Source: CAZFMJ01 sp964520045 (GTDB lineage Bacteria; Elusimicrobiota; Elusimicrobia; Elusimicrobiales; CAZFMJ01). From it: a stretch of DNA of 20,936 nucleotides. The DNA is taken from positions 1-20,936 of the forward strand of contig CAZFMJ010000048.1 in NCBI GenBank assembly GCA_964520045.1. The letters are read 5' to 3'. Shown piece after piece: positions 6,365 to 13,565 of the stretch (its first letter is position 1; every line of letters starts with the position of its first letter). The notes under the pieces were generated by a model. The model did no database searches. It was not told where the DNA came from and saw only the letters and a program-made list of their open reading frames with translations. The position numbers were made by a program, and so were the translations under genes.

Positions 6365-7408
6365 ATGCCTCTATTGTCTGAATTTGAAAAACTTGAAACG
6401 GAAAAACTTATAGCCCGCAAACCCGCTTTTCCGCGCGATTCCTCAAGACTTATGATCGTGAACCGAAAGAGCGGCGCGGTAGCTCATACCGTATTCGGCT
6501 GTCTGCCCGAATATATAAACCGCGGGGATTGTCTTGTCATAAACGACACAAAAGTCGTCCCGGCCGTCATTTCCGGCGTAAAAAAAACAGGCGGAAAATT
6601 AGAGCTTCTCATAACAGGCCCTGCGGCGGGCGGAGAAAACTGCTGGTTTGCATTATCGCGCAATGCGAAAGAAGGGGTCGAGGCTGTTTTCCCGGAAGGG
6701 CTGAAAGCTTCGTGCAAAGGCAGAACAAAATCCGGAGAATGGATGTTTGAATTCGCAGGCGGAGATTTTCCGGCGTATCTCGCAAAACACGGCGCCCCCC
6801 CCCTTCCGCATTATATAATAGGGGCCAGAAAAAAATACGAGTCCTCTTTCCCTTATCGCGACGGGGAAAATTATCAGACGGTTTATGCAGCAAATTCAGG
6901 CTCTATCGCCGCGCCTACCGCAGGATTCCATTTTACCGGCGACCTGCTTGATAAAATAACCGCAAAGGGCGCTTTTGCCGCGAAAATAACCCTGCACGTA
7001 GGATGGGGAACTTTCCGGCCGGTGACCGCAGACAGATATTCGGAACATAAAATGCTTGAGGAATCCTGCCGTATTCCGCCCGCGTCCGCCGATATTATAA
7101 ACGAAGCAAGAAAACAGGGAGGCAGAATAATAGCGGTGGGGACATCATCGGTCAGAACGCTGGAGACCTTCGCCTCGGATGACGGAACGGTTTCGGCGGG
7201 AGAAGCGGCTTCTTCAATTTTTATATATCCAGGTTATAAATTTAAAGCCGTGGATTCATTTATAACCAATTTTCATCTTCCTAAATCCGCGCCCCTGTGC
7301 ATGACCGCCGCATTCGCAGGGGAGGCTCTTCTCTTTAACGCCTACCGGCGGGCGGTTGAAGAAAAATACCGTTTTTATTCATACGGCGACGCCATGCTGA
7401 TTATATGA
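6365..7408 (+). CDS. queA: S-adenosylmethionine:tRNA ribosyltransferase-isomerase QueA
   Basis: QueA (347 residues) moves and isomerises the ribosyl part of SAM onto preQ1-modified tRNA to form epoxyqueuosine, the step after Tgt in queuosine synthesis. Family hallmarks are RDSSRLMIVNR near residue 24, DCLVINDTKVVPA, SGSIAAPTAGFHF, ITLHVGWGTFRPV, GTSSVRTLE, TNFHLPKSAPLCMTAAFAG and the closing YRFYSYGDAMLI. The length is normal. The ATG at 6365 begins MPLLSEFEKLETEKLIARKP, matching the usual N-terminus; an upstream in-frame ATG at 6308 would add 19 residues encoded by the loop and the heptad repeat. It pairs functionally with tgt just downstream, across a repeat-filled gap. No frameshift or missing motif was seen. 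Confidence 0.96.
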   Translation: MPLLSEFEKLETEKLIARKPAFPRDSSRLMIVNRKSGAVAHTVFGCLPEYINRGDCLVINDTKVVPAVISGVKKTGGKLELLITGPAAGGENCWFALSRNAKEGVEAVFPEGLKASCKGRTKSGEWMFEFAGGDFPAYLAKHGAPPLPHYIIGARKKYESSFPYRDGENYQTVYAANSGSIAAPTAGFHFTGDLLDKITAKGAFAAKITLHVGWGTFRPVTADRYSEHKMLEESCRIPPASADIINEARKQGGRIIAVGTSSVRTLETFASDDGTVSAGEAASSIFIYPGYKFKAVDSFITNFHLPKSAPLCMTAAFAGEALLFNAYRRAVEEKYRFYSYGDAMLII

Positions 7409-7429
7409 GAATTACACGGCAATATATCG

Positions 7430-7606
7430 AACGCAGATGACGCAGATAAATATGATGGGCACAGATAATTTAAAAAACAAAAAACCACGGAGAAACACGG
7501 AAATAATTATTAAAAAGTATCGGTGCCAGTTTGCACGGAAGAATTTGCCGGTTTGCCCAAGGATTAATCTCTGTGAAACCTCGAGCTTTCCGTGTCTCCG
7601 CAACGG
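7430..7606. repeat. AACGCAGAT and CACGGA repeat arms, queA-tgt gap
   Basis: AACGCAGATGACGCAGATAA (7430-7449) is the left arm of one family; its facing partner AGCGTTATCAGCGTT is at 7719-7733. Inside it, ACCACGGAGAAACACGGAAA (7484-7503) faces CTCTGTG and TTTCCGTGTCTCCG (7570-7600) of a second family. The layers therefore sit one within another. No coding capacity is evident in this gap of about 370 bases. Confidence 0.7.
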
Positions 7607-7646
7607 GTAGTTACAAAAAAAATCATGTCCAATCATAAAAATCAGT

Positions 7647-7717
7647 CCCATTCATTCCTTAAAAGCTTTAAGAATGGGACCGTCCCAAACACACTGCTTT
7701 TAAAGGATAGTTTGGGG
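7647..7717. repeat. Double-hairpin repeat, full copy B
   Basis: CCCATTC (7647-7653) pairs with GAATGGG (7672-7678) and CCCAAAC (7684-7690) with GTTTGGG (7710-7716). It aligns base for base with copy A at 1325-1394, with a one-base gap in the first loop. It shares TTCCTTAAAA, GCTTT and the loop CACTGCTNTTA. Unlike copy A it lacks the outer 16-bp arms. Confidence 0.75.
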
Positions 7718-7718
7718 T

Positions 7719-7780
7719 AGCGTTATCAGCGTTCCATACTGTATTCTTATAATTTATTATTTGTCATTTATCATTTGTAC
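7719..7780. repeat. AGCGTTATCAGCGTT arm and ATTTGTC-type heptads before tgt
   Basis: AGCGTTATCAGCGTT (7719-7733) is the inverted partner of the arm at 7430. Just before the tgt ATG, ATTTGTC-ATTTATC-ATTTGTA (7760-7780) is a seven-base tandem repeat resembling an AT-shifted form of the GTTTACC-type heptad. Confidence 0.6.
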
Positions 7781-7781
7781 T

Positions 7782-8918
7782 ATGTCTTTTTTTAAAATTA
7801 CCGCAAAAGACCGATTCTCCCGCGCCCGCGCCTGCATTCTTCATACTTCCCGCGGCATGGTGCATACTCCCGTCTTCATGCCCGTAGCCACGCAAGCCGC
7901 CGTAAAAGCCCTGTCGGAGGCTGATCTTGAAAATTCGGGAACGGAGTGCCTGCTGTCTAACACTTATCATCTTTACTTAAGGCCCGGCGCAGGCATACTT
8001 CAAAAATTAGGCGGCTTAAATTCCTTTATGGGCCACAAAGGGCCCATACTTACGGACTCGGGCGGATTTCAGGCTTACAGCCTTTCCCGCTTAAGCAAAA
8101 TAACGGAAACGGGAGTGCATTTCCGCTCCCATCACGACGGAAGCCCGCATCTTTTCACTCCGGAAAAAGTCATCGACCTGCAAAATATTATAGGCTCCTC
8201 GATATGGACATGCCTTGACGTATGCCTTAAAAATCCCTGCGTCCATGCCGAGGCGGAAAAAGCCCTGCGCCGCACGATGCTTTGGCTTGAAAAATCAGTG
8301 AAACATTATTTAAAAATCACAGCGGATACGGACTCAGAAAAACATCTCCTTTTCGGGATACTGCAGGGGTCTATATTCGCGGACCTCAGAAAGGAAGCCG
8401 CCGTTCACGCGGCGGGACTTCCAGTGCACGGTTTCGCGATAGGGGGGCTTTCCGTAGGCGAGACGAAAAAACAGATGCACGAGGCGCTCTCGTCCGCGGT
8501 GGAAAATCTCCCGCCCGACAGGCCTGTCTATTTTATGGGATTGGGAACTCCCGAAGATTTATGGGAAGCTGTGGAGCGCGGGGCGGATATGTTTGACTGC
8601 GTATGGCCCACCCGAAACGCCAGAAACGGACAGGCCATGACCTCGGCCGGAAAACTTTACATAAAAAACGCGCAGTACCGCGACGACGAATCCCCGCTTG
8701 ATGCCGAATGCGGATGTGAAACCTGTAAAAGCTGCAGCAGGGCGTACCTGTCGCATCTTTACAGAAGCCGGGAACTGCTTGCGCACAGACTGCTTTCTCT
8801 GCACAATGTCAGCTTTCTTATACGGCAGACGGGAATTATGCGCAAAGCGATAATCGACGGAAATTTCCAGGAACAGAAACGCAAATTCCTTGCCTCCTAT
8901 TTAGGTAGTTTAGGCTGA
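7782..8918 (+). CDS. tgt: tRNA-guanine transglycosylase Tgt
   Basis: Bacterial Tgt (378 residues) swaps guanine-34 of GUN-anticodon tRNAs for preQ1, the entry step of queuosine formation in tRNA. The TIM-barrel landmarks are present: TDSGGFQAYSL with Asp92 (general base), CLDVC with Asp146, GFAIGGLSVGE (substrate binding), and DMFDCVWPTRNARNGQAMT with Asp272 as the expected nucleophile. The zinc site is complete: Cys310, Cys312, Cys315 and His341. I chose the ATG at 7782 (MSFFKITAKD), since seven extra upstream residues from the ATG at 7761 would be translated ATTTGTC repeat. It follows queA, the next enzyme of the same pathway. Confidence 0.96.
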   Translation: MSFFKITAKDRFSRARACILHTSRGMVHTPVFMPVATQAAVKALSEADLENSGTECLLSNTYHLYLRPGAGILQKLGGLNSFMGHKGPILTDSGGFQAYSLSRLSKITETGVHFRSHHDGSPHLFTPEKVIDLQNIIGSSIWTCLDVCLKNPCVHAEAEKALRRTMLWLEKSVKHYLKITADTDSEKHLLFGILQGSIFADLRKEAAVHAAGLPVHGFAIGGLSVGETKKQMHEALSSAVENLPPDRPVYFMGLGTPEDLWEAVERGADMFDCVWPTRNARNGQAMTSAGKLYIKNAQYRDDESPLDAECGCETCKSCSRAYLSHLYRSRELLAHRLLSLHNVSFLIRQTGIMRKAIIDGNFQEQKRKFLASYLGSLG

Positions 8919-8926
8919 AGGCTGTT

Positions 8927-9140
8927 ACACAGAACTTGGGAAACACGGAAAAATACAGTAACAAGATTAACCGCAAAGGACGCAGAGAAATACTGAAATC
9001 AAAATTTAAAGGCAATTGCATAACGGCAGGAAGACCACAGAGACACGGAACTTGGGAAACACGGAATACGGAGTTCGGAATTAAGTTTTTTTTCAGCGCC
9101 TCGGTGTATTTTGTTTTCAGTGTTTCCGTGGTAAATCTTT
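8927..9140. repeat. CACGGA-family repeats, tgt-yajC gap
   Basis: A 19-bp direct repeat, GAACTTGGGAAACACGGAA, occurs at 8932-8950 and 9048-9066. The related ACCGCAAAGGACGCAGAGAA (8970-8989) and ACCACAGAGACACGGAA (9034-9050) lie between and beside them. The facing arm is at 9099-9134 (TCGGTGTATTTTG and TTTCAGTGTTTCCGTGGT). Short open frames here are translated repeat, not genes. The remaining 9141-9188 shows nothing distinctive. Confidence 0.7.
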
Positions 9141-9188
9141 GAAGCAAAAGAGTACCGCGGAGGCGCGGTATGAACAGCTGAAAAAAAA

Positions 9189-9218
9189 TTGTTATAACTA
9201 CTGTATTTTTGTTAGAAT
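9189..9218 (+). promoter_or_regulatory. Predicted sigma70-type promoter of yajC-secDF
   Basis: TTGTTA (9189-9194) and TAGAAT (9213-9218) are separated by 18 bases, followed by a strong AAAGGAG ribosome-binding site before yajC. Transcription would start near 9226. This suggests the Sec genes can be expressed independently of the upstream block. Confidence 0.55.
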
Positions 9219-9252
9219 TACATAGGTTTACTCGTATTAAAGGAGAAACAAA

Positions 9253-9555
9253 ATGGGAACACCCTCGCCGCTAGTAAATTTTATGCCTATTATTCTAATC
9301 GGCATAATATTCTATTTTTTCCTCATACGGCCTCAGCAGAAGCAGGCCAAAGAAAGACAGAAAATGCTTGCGGGCCTTAATAAAGGAGACAAAGTTCTTA
9401 CCACCGGCGGAATTTTCGGCGTTATAAATAATATCAAAGGCGACGAGCTTGAAGTTAAAATAGCCGACAACGTGAAGGTAACGATACTCCGTTCAGCCGT
9501 GGCTTCTGTAGTTAATCCCCAGCAAGAGGCGTCAAAGGAAACAGTAACAAGCTAA
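9253..9555 (+). CDS. yajC: Preprotein translocase subunit YajC
   Basis: YajC (100 residues) is a small inner-membrane partner of SecDF in the Sec holotranslocon. One transmembrane helix (about residues 10-26, FMPIILIGIIFYFFLIRP) is followed by the family signature RPQQKQAKERQKMLAGLNKGDKVLTTGGIFGVI and a small beta-rich cytosolic domain. A strong Shine-Dalgarno (AAAGGAG, about seven bases upstream) fixes the start. The gene heads yajC-secD-secF, the standard order. A heptad/double-hairpin gap of about 250 bases lies between it and secD, unusual because these genes are normally close together. Confidence 0.95.
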   Translation: MGTPSPLVNFMPIILIGIIFYFFLIRPQQKQAKERQKMLAGLNKGDKVLTTGGIFGVINNIKGDELEVKIADNVKVTILRSAVASVVNPQQEASKETVTS

Positions 9556-9560
9556 AGACA

Positions 9561-9784
9561 AGGTAAACGGTAGAAGGTAGATGGTAGACGGAAAAACTAA
9601 TCAAAAAGGGCAGATAGAAGACGTCCCGAATAATCATTAAAAACAGTGAGAATGGGACGGGAAACGGTAAATGGCAAGAAACAAAACGAACGATAATTTT
9701 TTTGTTTTTCTTTCTCCGCTTACCCTCCCTCGGCTGCTTTCCGCTTTTCACCTTCTACCGTCTACCATTTACCGTTTCCCGTCC
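9561..9784. repeat. Heptad inverted repeat with nested deleted hairpin copy D, yajC-secD gap
   Basis: The left arm (9561-9592) reads AGGTAAACGGTAGAAGGTAG followed by ATGGTAGACGG. The right arm (9748-9784) has ACCTTCTACCGTCTACCATT and then TACCGTTTCCCGTCC. Inside, 9623-9658 runs from GTCCC to GGGAC and in reverse orientation carries CACTGTTTTTAATGAT, matching the second-hairpin loop of copies A and B. A further heptad fragment (GGGAAACGGTAAATGG) follows it at 9659-9674. One element thus appears inserted in the loop of another. Confidence 0.75.
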
Positions 9785-9807
9785 GCATACTTTATAGGAG
9801 CTGATTT

Positions 9808-11220
9808 ATGAAAAAACTTCAATGGAAATGGGCGCTAATCCTGGGAATTTTTGCGCTTTCAATCGTTTTGCTCTACCCCACTATCGACTGGTATACAAAA
9901 ACGCCCGAAGAAAAGCGCCAGATCGAAATAAGCCGCCTGCGGCCAAAAAAAATACTTAGTCTCGGACTGGATTTACGGGGAGGGACATATCTCCTTTTGC
10001 AATTGGACGTGAGCAAGCTCAATAAGGATGAAAAAATAGGCGACGCCATGAGCCGCGCCATAGAAATACTGCGAAACCGCGTGGACCAGTACGGAGTCGG
10101 CGAAACCCCGATAACAAGGCAGGGAGACAGATGGATAACGGTCCAATTGCCCGGCATCTCCAATCCCGAGCAGGCGAAAGAGCTTATAGGCAAAACGGCG
10201 CTTCTTGAATTCCGGCTTGTCGACACCGGAGAACAGGCTCAGAAAGTCCTTGAAAAAATGCAGACCGAAACCAAGCCTTTTAATGAAAAAGGAGAACTCC
10301 TTCCGGAGATCGCCAAACTTCTGCCCAAAGATACCGCGATTTTCAGGGCAAAAGAACGCGGCTATTATGTATTAAGCTCCACCCCCGCGCTTACCGGAGC
10401 ATATCTCGAAAATGCACGGGTCGACACGCAAAGCGATTTTGGCTATCCCGGAATAGGCTTTACGCTTAATCCGGAAGGCGGAAAAATATTCGACAGTTTC
10501 ACGGCGGCAAATATCGGCAAAAACCTTGCGATAGTGCTCGACGGGGTCGTTCATTCCACCCCCGTTATCAAAAGCCGCATAAGCGGCGGCTCGGTAGAAA
10601 TTTCAGGAAGCTTCACTATGGAAGAAGCGCGCAATCTGGCGATTGTGCTCAGAGCCGGAGCTCTGCCTGCTCCAGTAGAAATAATAGAAGAACGCACCGT
10701 GGGCCCGAGTTTAGGAGAAGATTCCATAAAGGCCGGGATTATGGCATGCGTGGCGGGATTCGCCTTTGTGGTGTGCTTTATGTTTTTCTATTATAAATTC
10801 GGAGGATTTGTCGCCGATTTTGCGCTTTTTCTCAACTTTATTTTTCTTACCGCGGCCATGTCCTATTTCGGCGCGACGCTGACTCTGCCGGGCATAGCGG
10901 GAGTAATCCTGAGTCTTGCCATGGCGGTAGACGCAAACGTGCTTATACTTGAACGGATACGGGAAGAGAAGCTTCTGGGCAAACCCGTGGCCTTGTGCAT
11001 ACCCACCGGCTATGAAAAAGCTTGGAGCGCCATATTGGACTCCAATCTTACAACATGGATCGCGGCTGTTTTCCTGTTTCAGTTCGGCTCAGGCCCAGTC
11101 AAAGGTTTTGCGGTGACTCTGACTCTGGGTCTTGTGATAGGCATGTTCACTTCAGTGTTCATAACCCGCGCGGTTTATGAATACTGGCTTAAATCGAATC
11201 CAAAGGAACTAAGCATATGA
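9808..11220 (+). CDS. secD: Protein translocase subunit SecD
   Basis: SecD (470 residues) with SecF uses the proton motive force to pull exported proteins out on the periplasmic side of SecYEG. An N-terminal transmembrane helix (about 9-25) is followed by the motif LGLDLRGGTYLLL (52-64), the periplasmic P1 domain (RAIEILRNRVDQYGV, GDRWITVQLPG), and the AIVLDGVVHSTPVI and GSFTMEEARNLAIVLRAGALPAPV segments. Five further helices follow from about residue 310, with the conserved AVDANVLILERIREE in the proton path. A TAGGAG ribosome-binding site precedes the ATG. Its end overlaps secF by four bases (ATGA). Confidence 0.97.
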   Translation: MKKLQWKWALILGIFALSIVLLYPTIDWYTKTPEEKRQIEISRLRPKKILSLGLDLRGGTYLLLQLDVSKLNKDEKIGDAMSRAIEILRNRVDQYGVGETPITRQGDRWITVQLPGISNPEQAKELIGKTALLEFRLVDTGEQAQKVLEKMQTETKPFNEKGELLPEIAKLLPKDTAIFRAKERGYYVLSSTPALTGAYLENARVDTQSDFGYPGIGFTLNPEGGKIFDSFTAANIGKNLAIVLDGVVHSTPVIKSRISGGSVEISGSFTMEEARNLAIVLRAGALPAPVEIIEERTVGPSLGEDSIKAGIMACVAGFAFVVCFMFFYYKFGGFVADFALFLNFIFLTAAMSYFGATLTLPGIAGVILSLAMAVDANVLILERIREEKLLGKPVALCIPTGYEKAWSAILDSNLTTWIAAVFLFQFGSGPVKGFAVTLTLGLVIGMFTSVFITRAVYEYWLKSNPKELSI

Positions 11221-12113
11221 TAAATATCATTCCTAAAACGAACTTTGATTTCATAGGCAAACGTTATATTTTATTTGCCGTCTCGGGACTTTGCGTTCTG
11301 CTCGGCGCGGGTTCGATATTTTATCACAAAGGACCTAATCTGGGCATTGACTTTACCGGAGGCACGGCGCTTCAGGCGGCTTTTGTAAAACCTGTTTCCA
11401 CCGGAGAACTGCGCGGCGCCCTTACAAAAGCCGGACTTAATTCCGAAATACAAAGTTTTGTGGGAAGAAATTCATTTTCCATAAAAATAAAAGGCAGACA
11501 GGAAAATGTGAATGAAACGGCCGGAAAAATACATGAAGCCATAAAAACAAGTTTTCCCGACAATCAATTCACGGAAGAACGCAGGGAATACGTAGGACCC
11601 GCGGTGGGAAGGGATTTGTCGCGCAAAGCGCTGTGGGCGCTGTTTCTTTCCATGATAGGAATAATAGTTTATGTCGCATTCAGATTCCAGAACCCGGTAT
11701 GGGGCGCCATGGGAGTGCTTGCCATTTTCCACGACGTGTTCATAACAATCGGCTTCATGTCCATTACGAACAGGGAAATAGACCTTGTTATAGTGGCCGC
11801 GCTTCTGACCATAGCCGGTTACTCCATAAACGACACGATAGTGATATTCGACCGCATGCGCGAAAACATAAAAATTCACCCGAAAATGCCGCTGGGCGAA
11901 CTTATAAACAAAAGCGTAAATGAGACTCTTTCGCGCACTTTCATAACCAATTTCACGGTGCTTACGGCGGTGATGTGCCTTTATCTTTTCGGAGGCGAAG
12001 TCATCAATAACTTCGCCTTTGCTATGCTCGTGGGGAGCATAACCGGCACCTACTCCACGATAGCGATAGCCTCTCCGCTGGTGTATCAGTGGGAAACCAG
12101 AGGCAAAAAATGA
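11217..12113 (+). CDS. secF: Protein translocase subunit SecF
   Basis: SecF (298 residues) pairs with SecD. It shows a first membrane helix (about 18-34), the LGIDFTGGTALQ motif (42-53), a short periplasmic domain ending EERREYVGPAVGRDLSRKAL, and five further helices. The conserved AGYSINDTIVIFDRMRENI and NETLSRTFITNFTV are present. Start and stop both lie in ATGA overlaps, with secD before and the unknown gene at 12110 after, so all three are probably translated in a coupled way. Confidence 0.97.
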   Translation: MINIIPKTNFDFIGKRYILFAVSGLCVLLGAGSIFYHKGPNLGIDFTGGTALQAAFVKPVSTGELRGALTKAGLNSEIQSFVGRNSFSIKIKGRQENVNETAGKIHEAIKTSFPDNQFTEERREYVGPAVGRDLSRKALWALFLSMIGIIVYVAFRFQNPVWGAMGVLAIFHDVFITIGFMSITNREIDLVIVAALLTIAGYSINDTIVIFDRMRENIKIHPKMPLGELINKSVNETLSRTFITNFTVLTAVMCLYLFGGEVINNFAFAMLVGSITGTYSTIAIASPLVYQWETRGKK

Positions 12114-12748
12114 GAAAGATCAAAGGCTTTAAAATTCAGATATACCATAAAGAAATAGCGCGGCGTCTGAAAAAGGCCGGCATTGATTTGTCCAGCGCGG
12201 GTCTTGCCGATGGCAAAGCGCTTGAGGAATTTGTATGCGCCGCAGCCGCCAAATTGGAACCGTCGGTGGTTTTCGATTCCTTTCCCGCCGACGATCATAG
12301 CATGTATGAGGCCACAACCGTGGCAGGCTCAGCCTTCAGCGCCGGAGCAGTCACTCTGGGCAGATCCGCCGATGAAAAGATTTTATCCATAACCGACCCT
12401 TTGACGCGCGAAATCGCGGCCGTAGCAATGGCTGTTTTTATGGAAACGGCTATAAAATTCGTGCTTGATCTCATTGAAGAAGAAGTAAGACGCGAAGGAC
12501 TTGAACCGGGCCCTATTCAGTATCTTTTCTCCCCCCCGCAGGATTTGTATACGGCATCAACGCGCTCCGCGCAAATATGCGAATTTGCCGGACAGACAAA
12601 ACCCTCTCCTGAAATTCTCGAAAAGCTCGGCCAAAAACTCGAATTCCCAAAAATAGGCATACACCTTAATGAAGGCTCTGGATGCCCCCGCTATACGGCG
12701 GTATTCAGCATTCCATGGCTGGTAAAGCGCAAAAAAACCGCAAAATAA
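12110..12748 (+). CDS. Unknown protein, possibly MetH-activation-domain-like
   Basis: I chose the ATG at 12110, in an ATGA overlap with secF, over one 21 bases upstream, giving 212 residues. There is no signal peptide or membrane segment, so it is cytosolic. The architecture resembles free-standing cobalamin-dependent methionine synthase activation domains. YHKEIARRLKKAGIDL (start) is followed by a central AGAVTLGRSADEKI...TDPLTREIAAVAMAVFMETA helix region, then EEEVRREGLEPGP, QYLFSP, and a final IGIHLNEGSGCPRYTAVFSI recalling IGV.LTES..M.P..S. However, the family's SPGYGDWPLE stretch is not recognisable, so SAM or cobalamin binding is doubtful. The resemblance is from memory, unaligned. No MetH gene is nearby. 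Coding is secure; function is open. Confidence 0.75.
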   Translation: MRKIKGFKIQIYHKEIARRLKKAGIDLSSAGLADGKALEEFVCAAAAKLEPSVVFDSFPADDHSMYEATTVAGSAFSAGAVTLGRSADEKILSITDPLTREIAAVAMAVFMETAIKFVLDLIEEEVRREGLEPGPIQYLFSPPQDLYTASTRSAQICEFAGQTKPSPEILEKLGQKLEFPKIGIHLNEGSGCPRYTAVFSIPWLVKRKKTAK

Positions 12749-12751
12749 AAC

Positions 12752-13423
12752 ATGCCTGATAATCCGATTAATTATAAATATTCATTAAGCCATGCCGTCT
12801 TATCATCCTTATGCCACGCATATATCCGGCTGACGGGAGCGACAACCAAAATCACGTGGGAGAATAGGGACGCGCATGATAGTCTGGCGCAAAACAACAG
12901 GAATTTTATTTATGCCGTCTGGCATTCGAGGCAGGTTTTTTTGGCTTATGCCCACAAAAACCGCAAAGTATGCGCGCTTGTCAGCAAAAGCAAAGACGGA
13001 GAATATATGGCCAGAGTGCTTGATAAACTGGGCATAACGGCGGCGCGGGGCTCCACAAGCAAAGGCGGACATCAGGCGCTGATTGAGCTTATGGATGCGG
13101 CAAAAGCGGGATTTAACATCGCGCTAACTCCGGACGGACCCCGGGGCCCGAAGCGCAAAGTCCAGCAGGGCATAATATATCTGGCGCAGAAGACCGCAAT
13201 CCCCATACTGCCCGTTTCATGCGGACTTACGCGGAAACTTACCTTCAGCTCATGGGACGAATTTCAGGTCCCTCTTCCGTTCGGCGCGGCGTCGATAGTC
13301 TACGGCAAGCCGATTTACGCGGCCGAAAGCGATTCTCCTGACGCAAAGGCCGAAGAACTTGAAAACGAATTAAACAGAATCACCGACCGCGCGGATGAAA
13401 TAATAAAAGATGGTAGACGGTAA
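12752..13423 (+). CDS. DUF374 lysophospholipid acyltransferase-like protein
   Basis: This 223-residue protein matches the DUF374 branch of the LPLAT acyltransferase superfamily. It has FIYAVWHSRQ (His58, catalytic-type histidine in a shortened block I), ALVSKSKDGEYMARVLDKLGI, RGSTSKGGHQAL, the hallmark IALTPDGPRGPKRKVQQGIIYLAQKT, and IPILPVSC. Relatives are often next to waaA and are thought to acylate envelope lipids, perhaps lipid A; that role is inferred from context. It starts three bases after the preceding gene. No Shine-Dalgarno is evident. The final residues DGRR and the TAA stop are encoded by the first units of the heptad repeat, in exactly the same reading phase as at the end of ruvC. 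Confidence 0.9.
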   Translation: MPDNPINYKYSLSHAVLSSLCHAYIRLTGATTKITWENRDAHDSLAQNNRNFIYAVWHSRQVFLAYAHKNRKVCALVSKSKDGEYMARVLDKLGITAARGSTSKGGHQALIELMDAAKAGFNIALTPDGPRGPKRKVQQGIIYLAQKTAIPILPVSCGLTRKLTFSSWDEFQVPLPFGAASIVYGKPIYAAESDSPDAKAEELENELNRITDRADEIIKDGRR

Positions 13424-13559
13424 ACGGGAGATGGTAGACGGTAAACGGGAGATGGTAGACGGTAAACAGATAACGAAAAACGGAAAATGTTTTAGTTTTA
13501 CCATCTCCCTTCCGCCATTTAACGCCTTTTCTCTTATACGCCATCTACCTTCTACCGGA
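13409..13559. repeat. Heptad inverted repeat with 21-bp tandem, DUF374-waaA gap
   Basis: The left arm (13409-13467) is nearly three copies of a 21-bp unit, each made of three heptads (GGTAGAC, GGTAAAC, GGGAGAT). The first two copies are identical. The facing units (TACCATCTCCC at 13499-13509, CGCCATCTACCTTCTACCGG at 13539-13558) are more degenerate. Because 21 is a multiple of three, the array reads through as MVDGKRE repeats and makes a false 52-residue extension before waaA. The right arm ends seven bases before the waaA ATG. Confidence 0.9.
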
Positions 13560-13565
13560 CAATTT

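Noticed and set aside
7412..7651. 79-residue minus-strand open frame in the queA-tgt gap
   Set aside because: It is made almost entirely of intergenic repeat arms.
8936..9142. 68-residue plus-strand open frame (and an overlapping minus frame) in the tgt-yajC gap
   Set aside because: The sequence is CACGGA-type repeat, with no ribosome-binding site and no protein-like composition.
13409..13467. Tandem array as a CRISPR or as coding repeats
   Set aside because: The units are 7 and 21 bp with no unique spacers and no cas genes; the MVDGKRE reading is a by-product of the 21-bp period.
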